Notes: generated from the sequence alone by a model not told the origin. A stretch of 64,000 nucleotides of DNA from Sphingobacterium faecale (GCF_016746095.1 NZ_JAERTY010000009.1:124001-188000); one strand, 5' to 3'; positions 26,989 through 36,996 are shown, counted from the first letter of the stretch. Made by a program: numbers and translations.

Positions 26989-28249
26989 ATTGATTATTTC
27001 GAGGATAAAATAAAATTAAGCCAAATAAATTCCAGAAATCAACATTCTGGTAAATATTACCAGAAGTAAGAGTCAGACCAAATGACAACAGTAATAAAGG
27101 AACAAATACAATAAAATATATATCAAAACTTCTAAAGGATTTAATTTTATTAAACAATCGAATTATGAGTAAGCAAAATATAAAAATCCCTACAAATCCA
27201 AGAGCCATTAAAACCTCTAAAAATATATTATGCGGATATCCACCATTTGATCGTAAAACGAATTGATCACCAATTATAGGGTTATTAAGAAACATTTCCC
27301 ACGCCTCTTCAAAAAGATAGTCTCTAATTTCCTTTTGTCCCCCCTTTATTTGAGTCGAAAAATTAATAATTCTTGTAACACCTCCTATTTCGATATTATT
27401 TAGAATAATATAATCTATAAGGTAACCAAAAACTACAAAGCCTGATGTAAAAAAAAGAATAGATCTAAAAAAATACCCTAATGTTTTCCTAACTTTCGTA
27501 TGATAAATAAAGAGTATCAGGATAGTACAAATAACTGTTATTAACATTGGTCCTCTTGACGCTCCAAGAATTAAATTGAGCAAACCAAAACATATAGCAA
27601 ATAACAGCCAAGCCCTTCCTTTTCCATTTAATGAATTCTTCAAAAAAAGATAACCACTAAAAGAAATAAGCAATAGATATCCTCCATAAAGACTGTAGGA
27701 AATTGAATTGAGTATCGGAGAAATTTGATCTACACCGTAAATTTCAGCTCGTTGCAAAAGTATATCAAAAGATATTTGAAATCTATTTTGAATTAAATAT
27801 GCCGCTAAGCTAAACAAGTTAACTACTAGAAGGCAAACAAATGACTTTCTGGCTAACGACGCCGTATTTACATAATTTATCCCTCTAGACATTGCGATAA
27901 GAGGAATTAAGATATTTCCAATATAAAAGCCAAAAACCTCTAATCCACTTTTTTCATGAAACACATCATAAATACCTAAGTCAATTAATATCCTAAAAAA
28001 ATATACAATTAAAAACAAAAACAATAAATTTTGCGAATATTTATTCGGCGCAAAATTGACACTTTTTATAATAATAAAAATAGATAAGCACACTCCAATT
28101 ATTCTATATCCAGTGTTAAATGCGGTAGATGACATACCGATAAACAGGGATAAAATAGTGGAGATTGGATACGCAAAACACAAAAGGACAATCATCCATT
28201 CCGTTAGCTTTCCAATAGTCTCTGCATCTTTCTCTATTGGCACTCCCAT
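26960..28249 (-). CDS. wzy: Wzy-like O-antigen/capsule polymerase
   Basis: This 429-residue protein is almost entirely membrane helices (about ten to twelve), with a large external loop late in the sequence: DYLFEEAWEMFLNNPIIGDQ followed by GGYPHNIFLEVLMALG, the pattern of the O-antigen ligase/polymerase family (PF04932). It should join lipid-linked repeat units on the periplasmic side. There is no other polymerase candidate in the locus, so it is the likely Wzy. It overlaps its upstream neighbour by one base and its downstream neighbour by 29 bp. Confidence 0.85.
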   Translation of the reverse strand: MGVPIEKDAETIGKLTEWMIVLLCFAYPISTILSLFIGMSSTAFNTGYRIIGVCLSIFIIIKSVNFAPNKYSQNLLFLFLIVYFFRILIDLGIYDVFHEKSGLEVFGFYIGNILIPLIAMSRGINYVNTASLARKSFVCLLVVNLFSLAAYLIQNRFQISFDILLQRAEIYGVDQISPILNSISYSLYGGYLLLISFSGYLFLKNSLNGKGRAWLLFAICFGLLNLILGASRGPMLITVICTILILFIYHTKVRKTLGYFFRSILFFTSGFVVFGYLIDYIILNNIEIGGVTRIINFSTQIKGGQKEIRDYLFEEAWEMFLNNPIIGDQFVLRSNGGYPHNIFLEVLMALGFVGIFIFCLLIIRLFNKIKSFRSFDIYFIVFVPLLLLSFGLTLTSGNIYQNVDFWNLFGLILFYPRNNQYENRSSMSF

Positions 28250-29451
28250 TATTCTATAATAAGATCTATTTCACGCTTTGCCCGCTCTTCCCAAGATAAA
28301 AACGTTCTATTTGCAAATTTTTTTGCATTTTCAGAAATTTGATGCCTTAATTCATCATTTTCGAGCAGATTTAATATTGCATCTTCTATCACTTCAATTT
28401 TATTAGATTTAATTTCGAAGAATGCGTTTAAGTCTATCAAGTCTAATGATCCAGTATCATTCAATGCAATCATTGGAACTCCCAATTGTACTGCTTCAAT
28501 AAATACATTTCCTAAATTAGAAGTATGATATAACGAGAAAGTAATATCGGAGTGCAGCAACATATAATGAACTTCCTGAATAGGTAACCCATAAATGAAC
28601 TTGATTTTATCTTCTAGTCCAAATTTATTTACCATCATTGATAGTCGAGCTACGTACTCTTTATCCCAAGCTGCGCCAATTATGTAGGTAACCGGAAAAT
28701 CCAAACCCTTGGTATGAATACAATGAAGAGCTTCAATAAGCAAATGTTGACTTTTCCAAGGATCTAGTCGAGCAACATACGTCATGAAATTATCAGGTAA
28801 AGAAATATTTTTTGGTCTCTTTATATTTGTAGCTATATTTTTATCCACTCCATTCAATAAGAAATGTAATGGCAGATCTTTATTGCCTATTTTCTCAAAA
28901 ACAATATCCCCTTTGGTACCATCATTTGTAATAATGAGTCCTTTTCCTTTCATACTAAAAGTTAAATATTCCAGTGGATGCTTTAAAAACAACTTCCATT
29001 TAGGTTCTGAAATCTCATTAATTAAAAATGTCCCATATAAACGACGAAATTCAGGAACTGAAGTTTTACGGCTAATTAAAGCAGTAACTCCTCCCAAAGA
29101 ACCAAATCCAACTAACTGTTGGATATTCGAATTATTTTGCACAATACGCACTCCTAAAGATACTGCTGTATAAATCAACTTGAACTTTTGAAATAAATTA
29201 GTAGATCTCTCACCAACAGTATAAATTTGAATTTTTTTATTATACTTGGGCGGAATAGAGATCACATACTCTGGTTGCCACACAATAACATGAATCGTTC
29301 CTATTCTATCATCATCTAGTATCTTATAGAATACGTTGTTAAACGCTGGCATTCCTTTGGATTTTTCCTGTCCTTCATAAAAGAATGGTGCCGCTCCAGT
29401 CCAAACGTTTGTTACTAACAAAACATCCTTTCTAATCTGCTCTTTTCCCAT
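28249..29451 (-). CDS. Glycosyltransferase family 4
   Basis: This 400-residue GT-B protein has the C-terminal nucleotide-sugar domain FMTYVARLDPWKSQHLLIEAL, IIGAAWDKEYV, IKFIYGLPIQEVHYMLLHSD and the GNVFIEAVQLGVPMIALND site containing the conserved Glu. Likely a cytoplasmic, membrane-associated transferase building the repeat unit. It overlaps the second wbpG-like gene by 20 bp and the wzy-like gene by one base, so it belongs to the tightly packed AT-rich core of the operon. The linkage made cannot be predicted. Confidence 0.87.
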   Translation of the reverse strand: MGKEQIRKDVLLVTNVWTGAAPFFYEGQEKSKGMPAFNNVFYKILDDDRIGTIHVIVWQPEYVISIPPKYNKKIQIYTVGERSTNLFQKFKLIYTAVSLGVRIVQNNSNIQQLVGFGSLGGVTALISRKTSVPEFRRLYGTFLINEISEPKWKLFLKHPLEYLTFSMKGKGLIITNDGTKGDIVFEKIGNKDLPLHFLLNGVDKNIATNIKRPKNISLPDNFMTYVARLDPWKSQHLLIEALHCIHTKGLDFPVTYIIGAAWDKEYVARLSMMVNKFGLEDKIKFIYGLPIQEVHYMLLHSDITFSLYHTSNLGNVFIEAVQLGVPMIALNDTGSLDLIDLNAFFEIKSNKIEVIEDAILNLLENDELRHQISENAKKFANRTFLSWEERAKREIDLIIE

Positions 29452-30583
29452 AATAATTAATTGACTTCAACCAATTATGAACACCAAAAGCAAAATCATA
29501 AAGTTTCTTATAAAACCTACTATTATAATATCCTTTATAGTCTAGATAGCTTTTAACTTCTGCATTCATCATACCCTGAAAATCAGCCTCAGACATACCT
29601 AGTTTCTTCATAAAGTAAACCCGATCTTCTTCCTTCATTTCCTGATTAGGATAAGGATCGAGTTGAAGATCTATCAAAGCTTCTTCTCTAGTCATCTCTC
29701 CAGCACAAATCAAATTGGAATGATGTGCCTTTCTTTTATCTAAATTAAATTTCTGTGGTTGAATATAGGCTTGAGTAAATCTAGTATAAATAGATTCATA
29801 GTGTTTCCCCCCATAGTAAACCCACCCCAATTCATCTTCAATAAGCTTTTTACCTTTTTCCTTAGAGTAATCAACATAATTTAAAATATTTACGGTAGAC
29901 AATTTATGTATTAATTTATTTTTAAAATTGTCAAAAATAGTTGTCCTAGGAAAACTCTTCAATTTTACACTTCCAAATTGCTTATGTACATTTTTAATAA
30001 GCAACCAATCGCGCTGTGCATCACCTTCAGACCATCTCGGAGACATGATAAATTCAGATGAGCCATTTGATCCATTTATTATATATCGGATGTTATTCTT
30101 TATGGCTGTCTGATTAAGAATAGATATAATGCCATGATCTGTAGGTATTTCCATCCCTGGGGTAGAAGCCTTTAAAAAAGAAATCTGCAAATCTTTAAAC
30201 TCCTTCCAATCAATCACATATGTAAATAAGTCGATTTCCAATTTATCTAAACACTTTTGAATATTTGAAACAGCAAGTTCCGAATTCCAACCGTTATCAA
30301 GATGCACAGCTAGTGGGCGTAAACCTCTTCTCTTGACTTCATAAGCAACATAAGTACTATCTACACCTCCGCTTACCCCAATAATACAGTCATATTTCTT
30401 TCCTTTTCCTGCCGCTTTAATTTCATCTATGACTTTTTGCAATTGCAGTTCCTTTTCTTCATTGTATGTAAAATCATGAGATAAATAGCTATTGCAATAA
30501 TTACAATGTCCTTCCTTATCGAATTGAATTACCGGATCTGTGGTATCCATTACACATCTCTTACAGATTTTAACTTCGTCCAT
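29432..30583 (-). CDS. WbpG-like N-acetyl sugar amidotransferase, set 2
   Basis: This 383-residue PP-loop enzyme begins KICKRCVMDTTDP and GHCNYC, giving the full CxxC...CxxC cluster expected to bind zinc. The ATP motif is IIGVSGGVDSTYVAY (about residue 63), followed by GSNGSSEFIMSPRWSEGD and the C-terminal EEALIDLQLDPYPN. It is the full-featured copy of the two in the locus. The hisF- and hisH-like genes lie directly upstream (14-bp and 1-bp overlaps), and the diacetamido-uronate genes follow beyond wzx. It probably converts the 3-acetamido group of the mannuronate to an acetamidino group as in Pseudomonas O5, but the acceptor is inferred from order. Confidence 0.92.
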   Translation of the reverse strand: MDEVKICKRCVMDTTDPVIQFDKEGHCNYCNSYLSHDFTYNEEKELQLQKVIDEIKAAGKGKKYDCIIGVSGGVDSTYVAYEVKRRGLRPLAVHLDNGWNSELAVSNIQKCLDKLEIDLFTYVIDWKEFKDLQISFLKASTPGMEIPTDHGIISILNQTAIKNNIRYIINGSNGSSEFIMSPRWSEGDAQRDWLLIKNVHKQFGSVKLKSFPRTTIFDNFKNKLIHKLSTVNILNYVDYSKEKGKKLIEDELGWVYYGGKHYESIYTRFTQAYIQPQKFNLDKRKAHHSNLICAGEMTREEALIDLQLDPYPNQEMKEEDRVYFMKKLGMSEADFQGMMNAEVKSYLDYKGYYNSRFYKKLYDFAFGVHNWLKSINYYGKRAD

Positions 30584-31343
30584 CTTTTATACTTATTTTT
30601 GATTGAATATCCTCCCAATCGGGATAATTTATTAATACCGCCCTATGAACACCCTTATACACAAACAAACTTCCAGCTGCACTAGCTGAAGCTCCACCGA
30701 TGTTGATTGCATCTATTAAATCGCTTTCATCTTTAGCTCCACCACAAGCAACTACAGGTATTGAAACCGCCGCACTAACCATTTTTATCAATGCTAAGTC
30801 GTACCCCTTATATGTGCCATCTCTATCAACAGAATTTAAAAAGATTTCACCCGCGCCCAACTTCTCCATATTTTTGACATATTCTACTACATCCAATTTC
30901 GCATTTACTTTACCTGAATCGCTATAAACGTATTGTCGTCCAAATAGATTACTTTTTACATCAACCGAAACCACAGTACTTGAGCTCCCAAATCTGTGTG
31001 CCGTCTCTTCAATCAGTCTAGGGGTTAGAAGCGCACTGTTATTAAACACAACTTTTTCAACTCCCTGATATAAAATATCTTTCACCTGATCGATGGAAGT
31101 TATACCTCCACCGTAAGCCAAAGGCATAAAAGCCTCACTTGCTATTTCTTTTATCAAAGACAAGTCCGGAGATTGCTTTTTTTTTGTTGCAGCAATGTCC
31201 AATATGACGATTTCGTCAACGCCTTTTTCATTAAAAATTTTCACGGCATTAATTGGATCCCCAACATAGTTGTAATTTTTGAACTTAATCGACTTGACTA
31301 AACCGCCCTCATGAACCAAAAGCACTGGTATAATACGCTTCAT
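30570..31343 (-). CDS. hisF: HisF-like subunit of sugar amidotransferase, set 2
   Basis: A HisF-type barrel of 257 residues. The first strand reads RIIPVLLVHEGGLVKS, again without the Asp that acts in imidazole glycerol-phosphate synthase, while VDVKSN and VDRDGTYKGYD are kept. It is clearly related to the set 1 copy (for example the shared YVGDPINAVKIFNEK run). Loss of the cyclase residue in both copies supports a pure ammonia-channelling role for WbpG rather than histidine synthesis. It overlaps hisH by one base and wbpG by 14 bp. Confidence 0.91.
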   Translation of the reverse strand: MKRIIPVLLVHEGGLVKSIKFKNYNYVGDPINAVKIFNEKGVDEIVILDIAATKKKQSPDLSLIKEIASEAFMPLAYGGGITSIDQVKDILYQGVEKVVFNNSALLTPRLIEETAHRFGSSSTVVSVDVKSNLFGRQYVYSDSGKVNAKLDVVEYVKNMEKLGAGEIFLNSVDRDGTYKGYDLALIKMVSAAVSIPVVACGGAKDESDLIDAINIGGASASAAGSLFVYKGVHRAVLINYPDWEDIQSKISIKDGRS

Positions 31344-31960
31344 TAGTAATTTTTAACAAAGTTATGTAATAATTTTAATCCAAATTTATGACTTTTTTCA
31401 GGGTGAAACTGCACACCCATTATATTGTCTTTCTCAACTGCGGCAACAAATTCATAGCCATATTCTGTTAACAATAGGCTATCATTCAGATTAAAGACCT
31501 TAAAATGATAACTATGTACAAAATAGAAACGCGCTTTATCACCGAGTCCATTTAAAAGCTTACTATCTTTCAATGCTGTGACATAATTCCAGCCCATATG
31601 AGGAACTTTTTCATTATTTACAAGCTTACTTTCCTCGAAGCGGACTACATTTCCCTTTATCCATGATAAGCCTTCTATACCACCTTCTTCGCTTTCTTCA
31701 AACAAAAGCTGAGCCCCTAAACATATACCTAACAGAGGTTTCTTATTAACTATAACTTCATGTTCAAGACGTGGAAACGAAGATAAAGATCTTAGTTTTT
31801 TTATTCCATATTCAAAAGAGCCTACTCCCGGCAAAATAATTTTATCAGCCTCAACTAAGTCTTTCTCGTCATTAGAAATTTTACTTTTGACTCCTACTTT
31901 TTTCAGCATATTAGCTATTGAGGCGAGATTACCAACGCCATAGTCAAAAATCAATATCAT
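31343..31960 (-). CDS. hisH: HisH-like glutaminase subunit, set 2
   Basis: This 205-residue class I glutamine amidotransferase has LPGVGSFEYGI, the Cys nucleophile in GICLGAQLLF and the catalytic pair in GVQFHPEKSHKFG. Similar in layout to the set 1 copy but well diverged, so the two sets are not a recent tandem duplication. It overlaps the wzx-like gene by 4 bp upstream and hisF by one base downstream. Confidence 0.92.
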   Translation of the reverse strand: MILIFDYGVGNLASIANMLKKVGVKSKISNDEKDLVEADKIILPGVGSFEYGIKKLRSLSSFPRLEHEVIVNKKPLLGICLGAQLLFEESEEGGIEGLSWIKGNVVRFEESKLVNNEKVPHMGWNYVTALKDSKLLNGLGDKARFYFVHSYHFKVFNLNDSLLLTEYGYEFVAAVEKDNIMGVQFHPEKSHKFGLKLLHNFVKNY

Positions 31961-33228
31961 ATCTTTCTTAATGAAAACTTGTATGAAAAAATAAAATAAA
32001 CGATATAAATAAAAGCAAGGTTTAAACTAAAAACCCACATAATAGCATTTAAAGAAAGTTGAAAATAATTCGGTAGAATAAAAATCAAAACCGTTGATAA
32101 TAACATATAAAGATTAATAAAAAAATCGACCTTCTGCTTTTCTGCTATAAAAAATATATAAGTCAAGGGACTTGAAACAAATCGAAACAAATAAAATAAA
32201 GAAAAAATACTAGCCAATTCTCCCGCTTGCGCCCATTCACTTCCAAAGAAAAATTTAAAAATATCACTTCCCCATAAAAAAATAATTAAAAAAGGAAATA
32301 CTGCTAATAATAATAATATTTTTGCGGTCCTAATAAATAACGGTCTACAATTTCCTATGGAAAAAAACAATTCTGCTGATTTTTGTCGAAAAACTTCTAA
32401 TATAGAAGAAGACAACAACGACATAGGAGCATCCAAAGACCTCTTTGTTAAGGAATATTGTCCCGTAATGTTCGCACCATACAATAGATTAAGCGAAAAA
32501 ACAGGAATTTGATACGAAAGTTGATTTAAGAAATCTGTTGGTATAGTAAACATAGGAAAATTCTTAAATCGCAGAGATAACACCTTGATTCTATTTTTTG
32601 TCTCTTTTGAAAAATCAAATAATATTCGATGTTTTGGAAACAAATATAATGTTGAAAATAACATTCCTAAGACCTCTCCCAAGATTAATCCTCCTAAATT
32701 ATTGCAAAAGAAAATTGCAAGTAGTGAAAAACCAATTGTTACAATAGTTTTTACAACCCTTGTTCTAGATAATTCTTTAAATTCCTTTTGATAGTTTAAA
32801 TAGGAAACAAAAACAGTATTTATTGCGGTAACAAAAATTAGGATGGGCAATAAAAACAACCAATTAAACAAATTACCGTTATCAACCAATGAGGTAGACA
32901 AACCTATCCCCTTAATAAATAACAAGCTAAACAAAACAAGTAATGAAAACAGAAAGGAAATAACTAAAATCAATGTAGAAATTGCCTTTAAATCTTTCAA
33001 ATCTTGAAGTATCAAAATTGCTCTTTCATATTTCCCTGTAGCAAAAGCACCAAGAACAGCATAAATCGCCATGAATGTAGTAAAATACCCAAAATCTTCA
33101 GGTGAATAGTGTCGCGTCAATATTGGAGTTAAAGCCAAAGCAATTGCTTGTGAGGCCGCTGTTCCTGTCATAACAACAGCAACATTTCTTACGAACTCTG
33201 ACTTTATATATCTCGTGAAAACGCCCAT
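31957..33228 (-). CDS. wzx: Wzx-like polysaccharide flippase
   Basis: This 423-residue integral membrane protein of the MATE/MOP (PST) superfamily has about twelve helices. The N-terminus, MTGTAASQAIALALTPILTRHYSPEDFGYF, shows the family pattern of a first helix, a TRxYSPEDFG loop and a second helix, as does YLNYQKEFKELSRTRVV in the middle. It should turn lipid-linked repeat units across the inner membrane. It lies between the sugar pathway genes and the assembly genes, and the whole gene is AT-rich. Confidence 0.9.
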   Translation of the reverse strand: MGVFTRYIKSEFVRNVAVVMTGTAASQAIALALTPILTRHYSPEDFGYFTTFMAIYAVLGAFATGKYERAILILQDLKDLKAISTLILVISFLFSLLVLFSLLFIKGIGLSTSLVDNGNLFNWLFLLPILIFVTAINTVFVSYLNYQKEFKELSRTRVVKTIVTIGFSLLAIFFCNNLGGLILGEVLGMLFSTLYLFPKHRILFDFSKETKNRIKVLSLRFKNFPMFTIPTDFLNQLSYQIPVFSLNLLYGANITGQYSLTKRSLDAPMSLLSSSILEVFRQKSAELFFSIGNCRPLFIRTAKILLLLAVFPFLIIFLWGSDIFKFFFGSEWAQAGELASIFSLFYLFRFVSSPLTYIFFIAEKQKVDFFINLYMLLSTVLIFILPNYFQLSLNAIMWVFSLNLAFIYIVYFIFSYKFSLRKI

Positions 33229-33232
33229 TTGA

Positions 33233-34276
33233 TTATTTTGCTATAATGGTTTTAACAATCCGTTGAGCAGTATCACCTTGACCATACAAATTATTATCCC
33301 ACTCGATTGGAGTTTTAAGTAGTTCCATTTCTAAAGAATCAAGATTATCGAACATTAGAATATTACCATTCAACTCAGCAGTTTCTAACCACTCTGTCTC
33401 CGTCCTGATGGTTACGCACTTCTTATTGAGCCAATATGCTTCTTTTTGCATTCCCCCACTATCAGTAATCAATCCCGATGAATGGTACAATAGGCTCAGG
33501 TTATCAAAGTAACTTTGTGGTTCTATCACTACGAGATTGGTATATTGCTCAATATTAATACCGTAATCTAGTGATAGTTTTTTCGTTCTTGGATGCAATG
33601 CTATAACGACTTTATAACACAATGTATTTAACCGCTCAAAAATAGCCATAAGTCTTTTGGGATCATCCGTATTATAAGGTCGGTGTATAGTGGTATAGAA
33701 ATAAGAAAAATCATACTTTGCTTTACCAATATGGCCATCTTGAATTACCATATTAACAACATCTTTCATAATGTCGCCAACTAAAACCACACCCTCCGTT
33801 ATACCCTCATCTTCTAAATTATCTATAGCAACTTCTGATGTAACAAAAAGCTTGGTCGAAATATGATCTGTTAATACTCGATTTACCTCTTCTGGCATTT
33901 TTTTATTAAAACTTCTCAATCCAGCTTCGATGTGATAAACAGGTATATGCAACTTTGCGGCTACCAGTGCTCCGGCTAAAGTTGAATTTGTGTCCCCATA
34001 AACAACTAGAGCCTCTGGATTTTCGTCCAAAAGTATACGTTCAATCTCAATTATCATTTTAGCTGTTTGTTCGCCGTGATTACCACCTCCATTATTCAAG
34101 ACATACCGAGGTCGGGACATCCCTAATTGATCAAAAAAGACTTTGCTCATATTTTCATCGTAGTGCTGCCCCGTATGGATAGTAATCAAATCAATCTTAT
34201 CTTCACAAGCCTTCTCAAAAGGGAAGTGCTTAATAAATTGTGGTCTCGCTCCTACAATAGCTATAATTTTTTTCAT
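33233..34276 (-). CDS. wbpI: UDP-N-acetylglucosamine 2-epimerase family (WbpI-like)
   Basis: This 347-residue WecB-fold epimerase has IVGARPQFIKHFPFEKA, HTGQHYDENMSKVFF, VYGDTNSTLAGALVA, YHIEAGLRSFNKKMPEEVNR and LITDSGGMQKEAYWL. The ARPQFIK variant and the GGGNHGEQTA stretch are typical of WbpI, which converts UDP-GlcNAc(3NAc)A to UDP-ManNAc(3NAc)A. The genes for the four preceding steps lie directly upstream, in coupled order. It overlaps the WbpB-like gene by 4 bp. A separate epimerase for the FucNAc pathway exists at 18545. Confidence 0.9.
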   Translation of the reverse strand: MKKIIAIVGARPQFIKHFPFEKACEDKIDLITIHTGQHYDENMSKVFFDQLGMSRPRYVLNNGGGNHGEQTAKMIIEIERILLDENPEALVVYGDTNSTLAGALVAAKLHIPVYHIEAGLRSFNKKMPEEVNRVLTDHISTKLFVTSEVAIDNLEDEGITEGVVLVGDIMKDVVNMVIQDGHIGKAKYDFSYFYTTIHRPYNTDDPKRLMAIFERLNTLCYKVVIALHPRTKKLSLDYGINIEQYTNLVVIEPQSYFDNLSLLYHSSGLITDSGGMQKEAYWLNKKCVTIRTETEWLETAELNGNILMFDNLDSLEMELLKTPIEWDNNLYGQGDTAQRIVKTIIAK

Positions 34277-35292
34277 ATATTCTTAAAACTATAAATTCTT
34301 TCAATAATATCTACGACTTTTAATCCTTCAAGGGCATTAGTAGTAATTACATTTCTTTCCTTTAAAACATCTACCACATTTTCAATAATATAATGATGAT
34401 TGGCAGCTGATCCTTTATAAGCACCGTAGTCATTACCTGGATTTGTCGGCGCCAAATCCGGCATTTCATAATCTTTAATATGACAATACTCCACTTCGTT
34501 CATGTATTGACCGCCTACTTTTAGCGATCCAGTCTCCGCAATAACTGTAATCGAACTTTCCAAGTTTTTATTCCAAACTGAGGTTGAATAATTTAAAGAT
34601 CCCATTCCTCCATTTACAAAATCGAATGATACAAAGCCAGAGTCTTCGAAATCCGTTAAGTTTCCATGGTTAAAATCAGCAAATTTTGCTTGGATATTAG
34701 TAATATCTCCGAAATACCAATACATCAAATCTATAAAATGAGAAAACTGGGTGAATAAGGTTCCTCCATCAAGATCTTTCTTACCATGCCACGATTCCGG
34801 TTTATAATATCGATCATCACGGTTCCAATAACAATTAATCTGCACCATAAATATCTTTCCAAGCTTACCTGATTCTATTAAGTCTTTTAACCAGACAGAG
34901 GGTGGTGAATAACGATTCTGCATAACACAAAACACTTGCTTATGCTTCTGTAAACCTTTAAAAATCAACAACTCCGAATCCTGCTTAGTCAGTGACATGG
35001 GTTTTTCAATAACCAAATGCTTTCCAGCATCGAGAATTTTCATTCCTTGTTCTGCATGAAATCCATTAGGACTAGCTACATTTACTACATCACATTCGAT
35101 TCCAGATTTAAAAAAATCCTCTAGATTCGAAAATAATGGAACAGAATAAGATTCAATCCCCAGTTGAACTTTGTCTTTAACATCTATAAATGCCACTAAC
35201 TCTGATTCTTCATTACGGGAAATCATCTCAGCATGTCGCTTTCCAATATGACCACAACCGACTACAGCAAATTTTATTTTATTCTCTCCCAT
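34273..35292 (-). CDS. wbpB: Gfo/Idh/MocA oxidoreductase, WbpB-like UDP-GlcNAcA 3-dehydrogenase
   Basis: This 339-residue protein has an N-terminal Rossmann domain (FAVVGCGHIGKRHAEM) and the family catalytic EKPMSLTKQDSE run at about residues 95-106, then the C-terminal beta-sheet domain with GGTLFTQFSHFIDLMYW. WbpB enzymes oxidise the 3-hydroxyl of UDP-GlcNAc uronate with tightly bound NAD, which is recycled by reducing 2-oxoglutarate to 2-hydroxyglutarate. That coupling explains the L-2-hydroxyglutarate oxidase gene three genes upstream. The gap to the acetyltransferase gene is 2 bp. Confidence 0.91.
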   Translation of the reverse strand: MGENKIKFAVVGCGHIGKRHAEMISRNEESELVAFIDVKDKVQLGIESYSVPLFSNLEDFFKSGIECDVVNVASPNGFHAEQGMKILDAGKHLVIEKPMSLTKQDSELLIFKGLQKHKQVFCVMQNRYSPPSVWLKDLIESGKLGKIFMVQINCYWNRDDRYYKPESWHGKKDLDGGTLFTQFSHFIDLMYWYFGDITNIQAKFADFNHGNLTDFEDSGFVSFDFVNGGMGSLNYSTSVWNKNLESSITVIAETGSLKVGGQYMNEVEYCHIKDYEMPDLAPTNPGNDYGAYKGSAANHHYIIENVVDVLKERNVITTNALEGLKVVDIIERIYSFKNI

Positions 35293-35294
35293 GA

Positions 35295-35867
35295 TTACTT
35301 AATACGAATTACTTGGTTATTCTCTAGTCTATATTCTTGTTGGCTCTCTGGGCAAATGGCAACATCATTTTCATTAAACTCTAACCTATGCCCATATTCA
35401 CCAACCCATCCTAATTGGCGTGCCGGATTTCCTACCACTAAAGCAAAGTCGGAGACTGCCTTAGTAACTACAGCACCAGCGCCAATAAAAGCATACTGAC
35501 CTATATCATGTCCACACACAATGGTAGCATTAGCACCAATAGATGCTCCTTTACCCACATGTGTTCTTGTGTACTGATCTCTTCTATTGATAGCACTCCT
35601 GGGATTGACAACATTAGTAAATACCATAGAAGGTCCTAAAAACACGTCGTCAGCACAGATCACCCCGGTATAAATAGAAACATTGTTCTGCACCTTCACA
35701 TTATTACCCAATACAACCTCTGGGGAAACAACCACATTCTGACCGATATTGCACTTTTCCCCAATAATACAGTTAGGCATGATATGAGAAAAATGCCAGA
35801 CTTTTGTTCCCTCTCCTATTTGACAACCATCATCAACAATGGCTGTTTCGTGTACGAAATAACTCAT
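35295..35867 (-). CDS. wbpD: WbpD-like left-handed beta-helix N-acetyltransferase
   Basis: This 190-residue hexapeptide-repeat protein has repeated turns such as [34 protein letters not shown] and [20 protein letters not shown], ending with [15 protein letters not shown]. WbpD uses acetyl-CoA to acetylate the 3-amino group introduced by WbpE. It lies exactly between the wbpB- and wbpE-like genes, overlapping the latter by one base. The trimeric beta-helix fold is evident from the repeat; the substrate follows from context. Confidence 0.93.
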   Translation of the reverse strand: MSYFVHETAIVDDGCQIGEGTKVWHFSHIMPNCIIGEKCNIGQNVVVSPEVVLGNNVKVQNNVSIYTGVICADDVFLGPSMVFTNVVNPRSAINRRDQYTRTHVGKGASIGANATIVCGHDIGQYAFIGAGAVVTKAVSDFALVVGNPARQLGWVGEYGHRLEFNENDVAICPESQQEYRLENNQVIRIK

Positions 35868-36994
35868 TACTTATAGCTTTTAACAGTTTCAATAATATAG
35901 GTTAGTGTTTCTTGATCCATTTCAGTATGAATAGGGAGGGATAAGACGCGTGTGCATAAATCTTCGCATATAGGAAAGTCTCCTTCTCCAAATTCTTGCG
36001 TTTTGAATGCCTCTTGCAAATGTAAAGAAACAGGATAATACACCATACTTGGCACCCCGTTTTCTTGCAAATATGCTTTCAGTTTATCTCTATCAGTAGC
36101 ATCCGTAAGTTGTATTGTATATTGGTGATAGACATGAGATGAATTAGAAACACGCTTTGGAATTTTCAACCAACTCAAATTTGCAAAAGATTTATCATAT
36201 GCATCCGCAACAGTATTTCTGGCAGCAGAATAAGTATCAAGATTTTGTAACTTCACATTCAAAACTGCTGCCTGTATGGTATCCAGCCTCGAGTTACACC
36301 CGATCACACTGTGATGGTACTTTTTAGCTTGTCCATGGTTAGCGATCATGTGTAATTTTCCAGCCAGCTCTGTGTTATTGGTATACATAGCCCCGCCATC
36401 ACCATAACAACCTAAGTTTTTAGATGGAAAGAAGGATGTACATCCTATATCTCCCATAGTTCCAGCTTGTGCCTTGCGCCCATCCGAAAAAGTGTAGGTT
36501 GCACCGATAGCCTGTGCTGTATCTTCTATTACGTACAGGTCATGCTTTTTTGCTACCTCAAGGATTTCCTCCATGGGAGCACATTGTCCGTACAAATGAA
36601 CTGGAACAATAGCCCTACATCTAGGAGTTACTACCCTTTCAATTTCGGCGGGAGTAATCATAAACGTTTCGGGATCCACTTCTGTGAGCACAGGCTTTAA
36701 TTTTAACAAACCTATAACTTCGGCAGTAGCTACATATGTAAATGCAGGAACAATTATCTCATCTCCTGGTTGCAGATCTAATGCCATAAGTGCAATCTGT
36801 AAAGCATCAGTACCATTCGCACAAGGAATGACATGTGTTCCCCCTAAATAAGCGCCTAGATTTGTTGCAAATATTTTAACTTGAGGCCCATTTATAAAGG
36901 TTGTAGTATCAATTACTTCTTGAATTCCTTTATCAATCTCCGTTTTTATATTTTCATATTGACGCTTAAGGTCAACCATTTGTATATTATTCAT
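35867..36994 (-). CDS. wbpE: DegT/DnrJ/EryC1 aminotransferase, WbpE-like
   Basis: This 375-residue PLP-dependent sugar aminotransferase has [47 protein letters not shown] and the Schiff-base lysine in [16 protein letters not shown] (about residue 189). WbpE transfers the amino group of glutamate to the 3-keto sugar made by WbpB, releasing 2-oxoglutarate, which WbpB consumes. It is packed between the acetyltransferase gene (one base overlap) and the hydroxyglutarate oxidase gene (2-bp gap). Confidence 0.94.
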   Translation of the reverse strand: MNNIQMVDLKRQYENIKTEIDKGIQEVIDTTTFINGPQVKIFATNLGAYLGGTHVIPCANGTDALQIALMALDLQPGDEIIVPAFTYVATAEVIGLLKLKPVLTEVDPETFMITPAEIERVVTPRCRAIVPVHLYGQCAPMEEILEVAKKHDLYVIEDTAQAIGATYTFSDGRKAQAGTMGDIGCTSFFPSKNLGCYGDGGAMYTNNTELAGKLHMIANHGQAKKYHHSVIGCNSRLDTIQAAVLNVKLQNLDTYSAARNTVADAYDKSFANLSWLKIPKRVSNSSHVYHQYTIQLTDATDRDKLKAYLQENGVPSMVYYPVSLHLQEAFKTQEFGEGDFPICEDLCTRVLSLPIHTEMDQETLTYIIETVKSYK

Positions 36995-36996
36995 TT

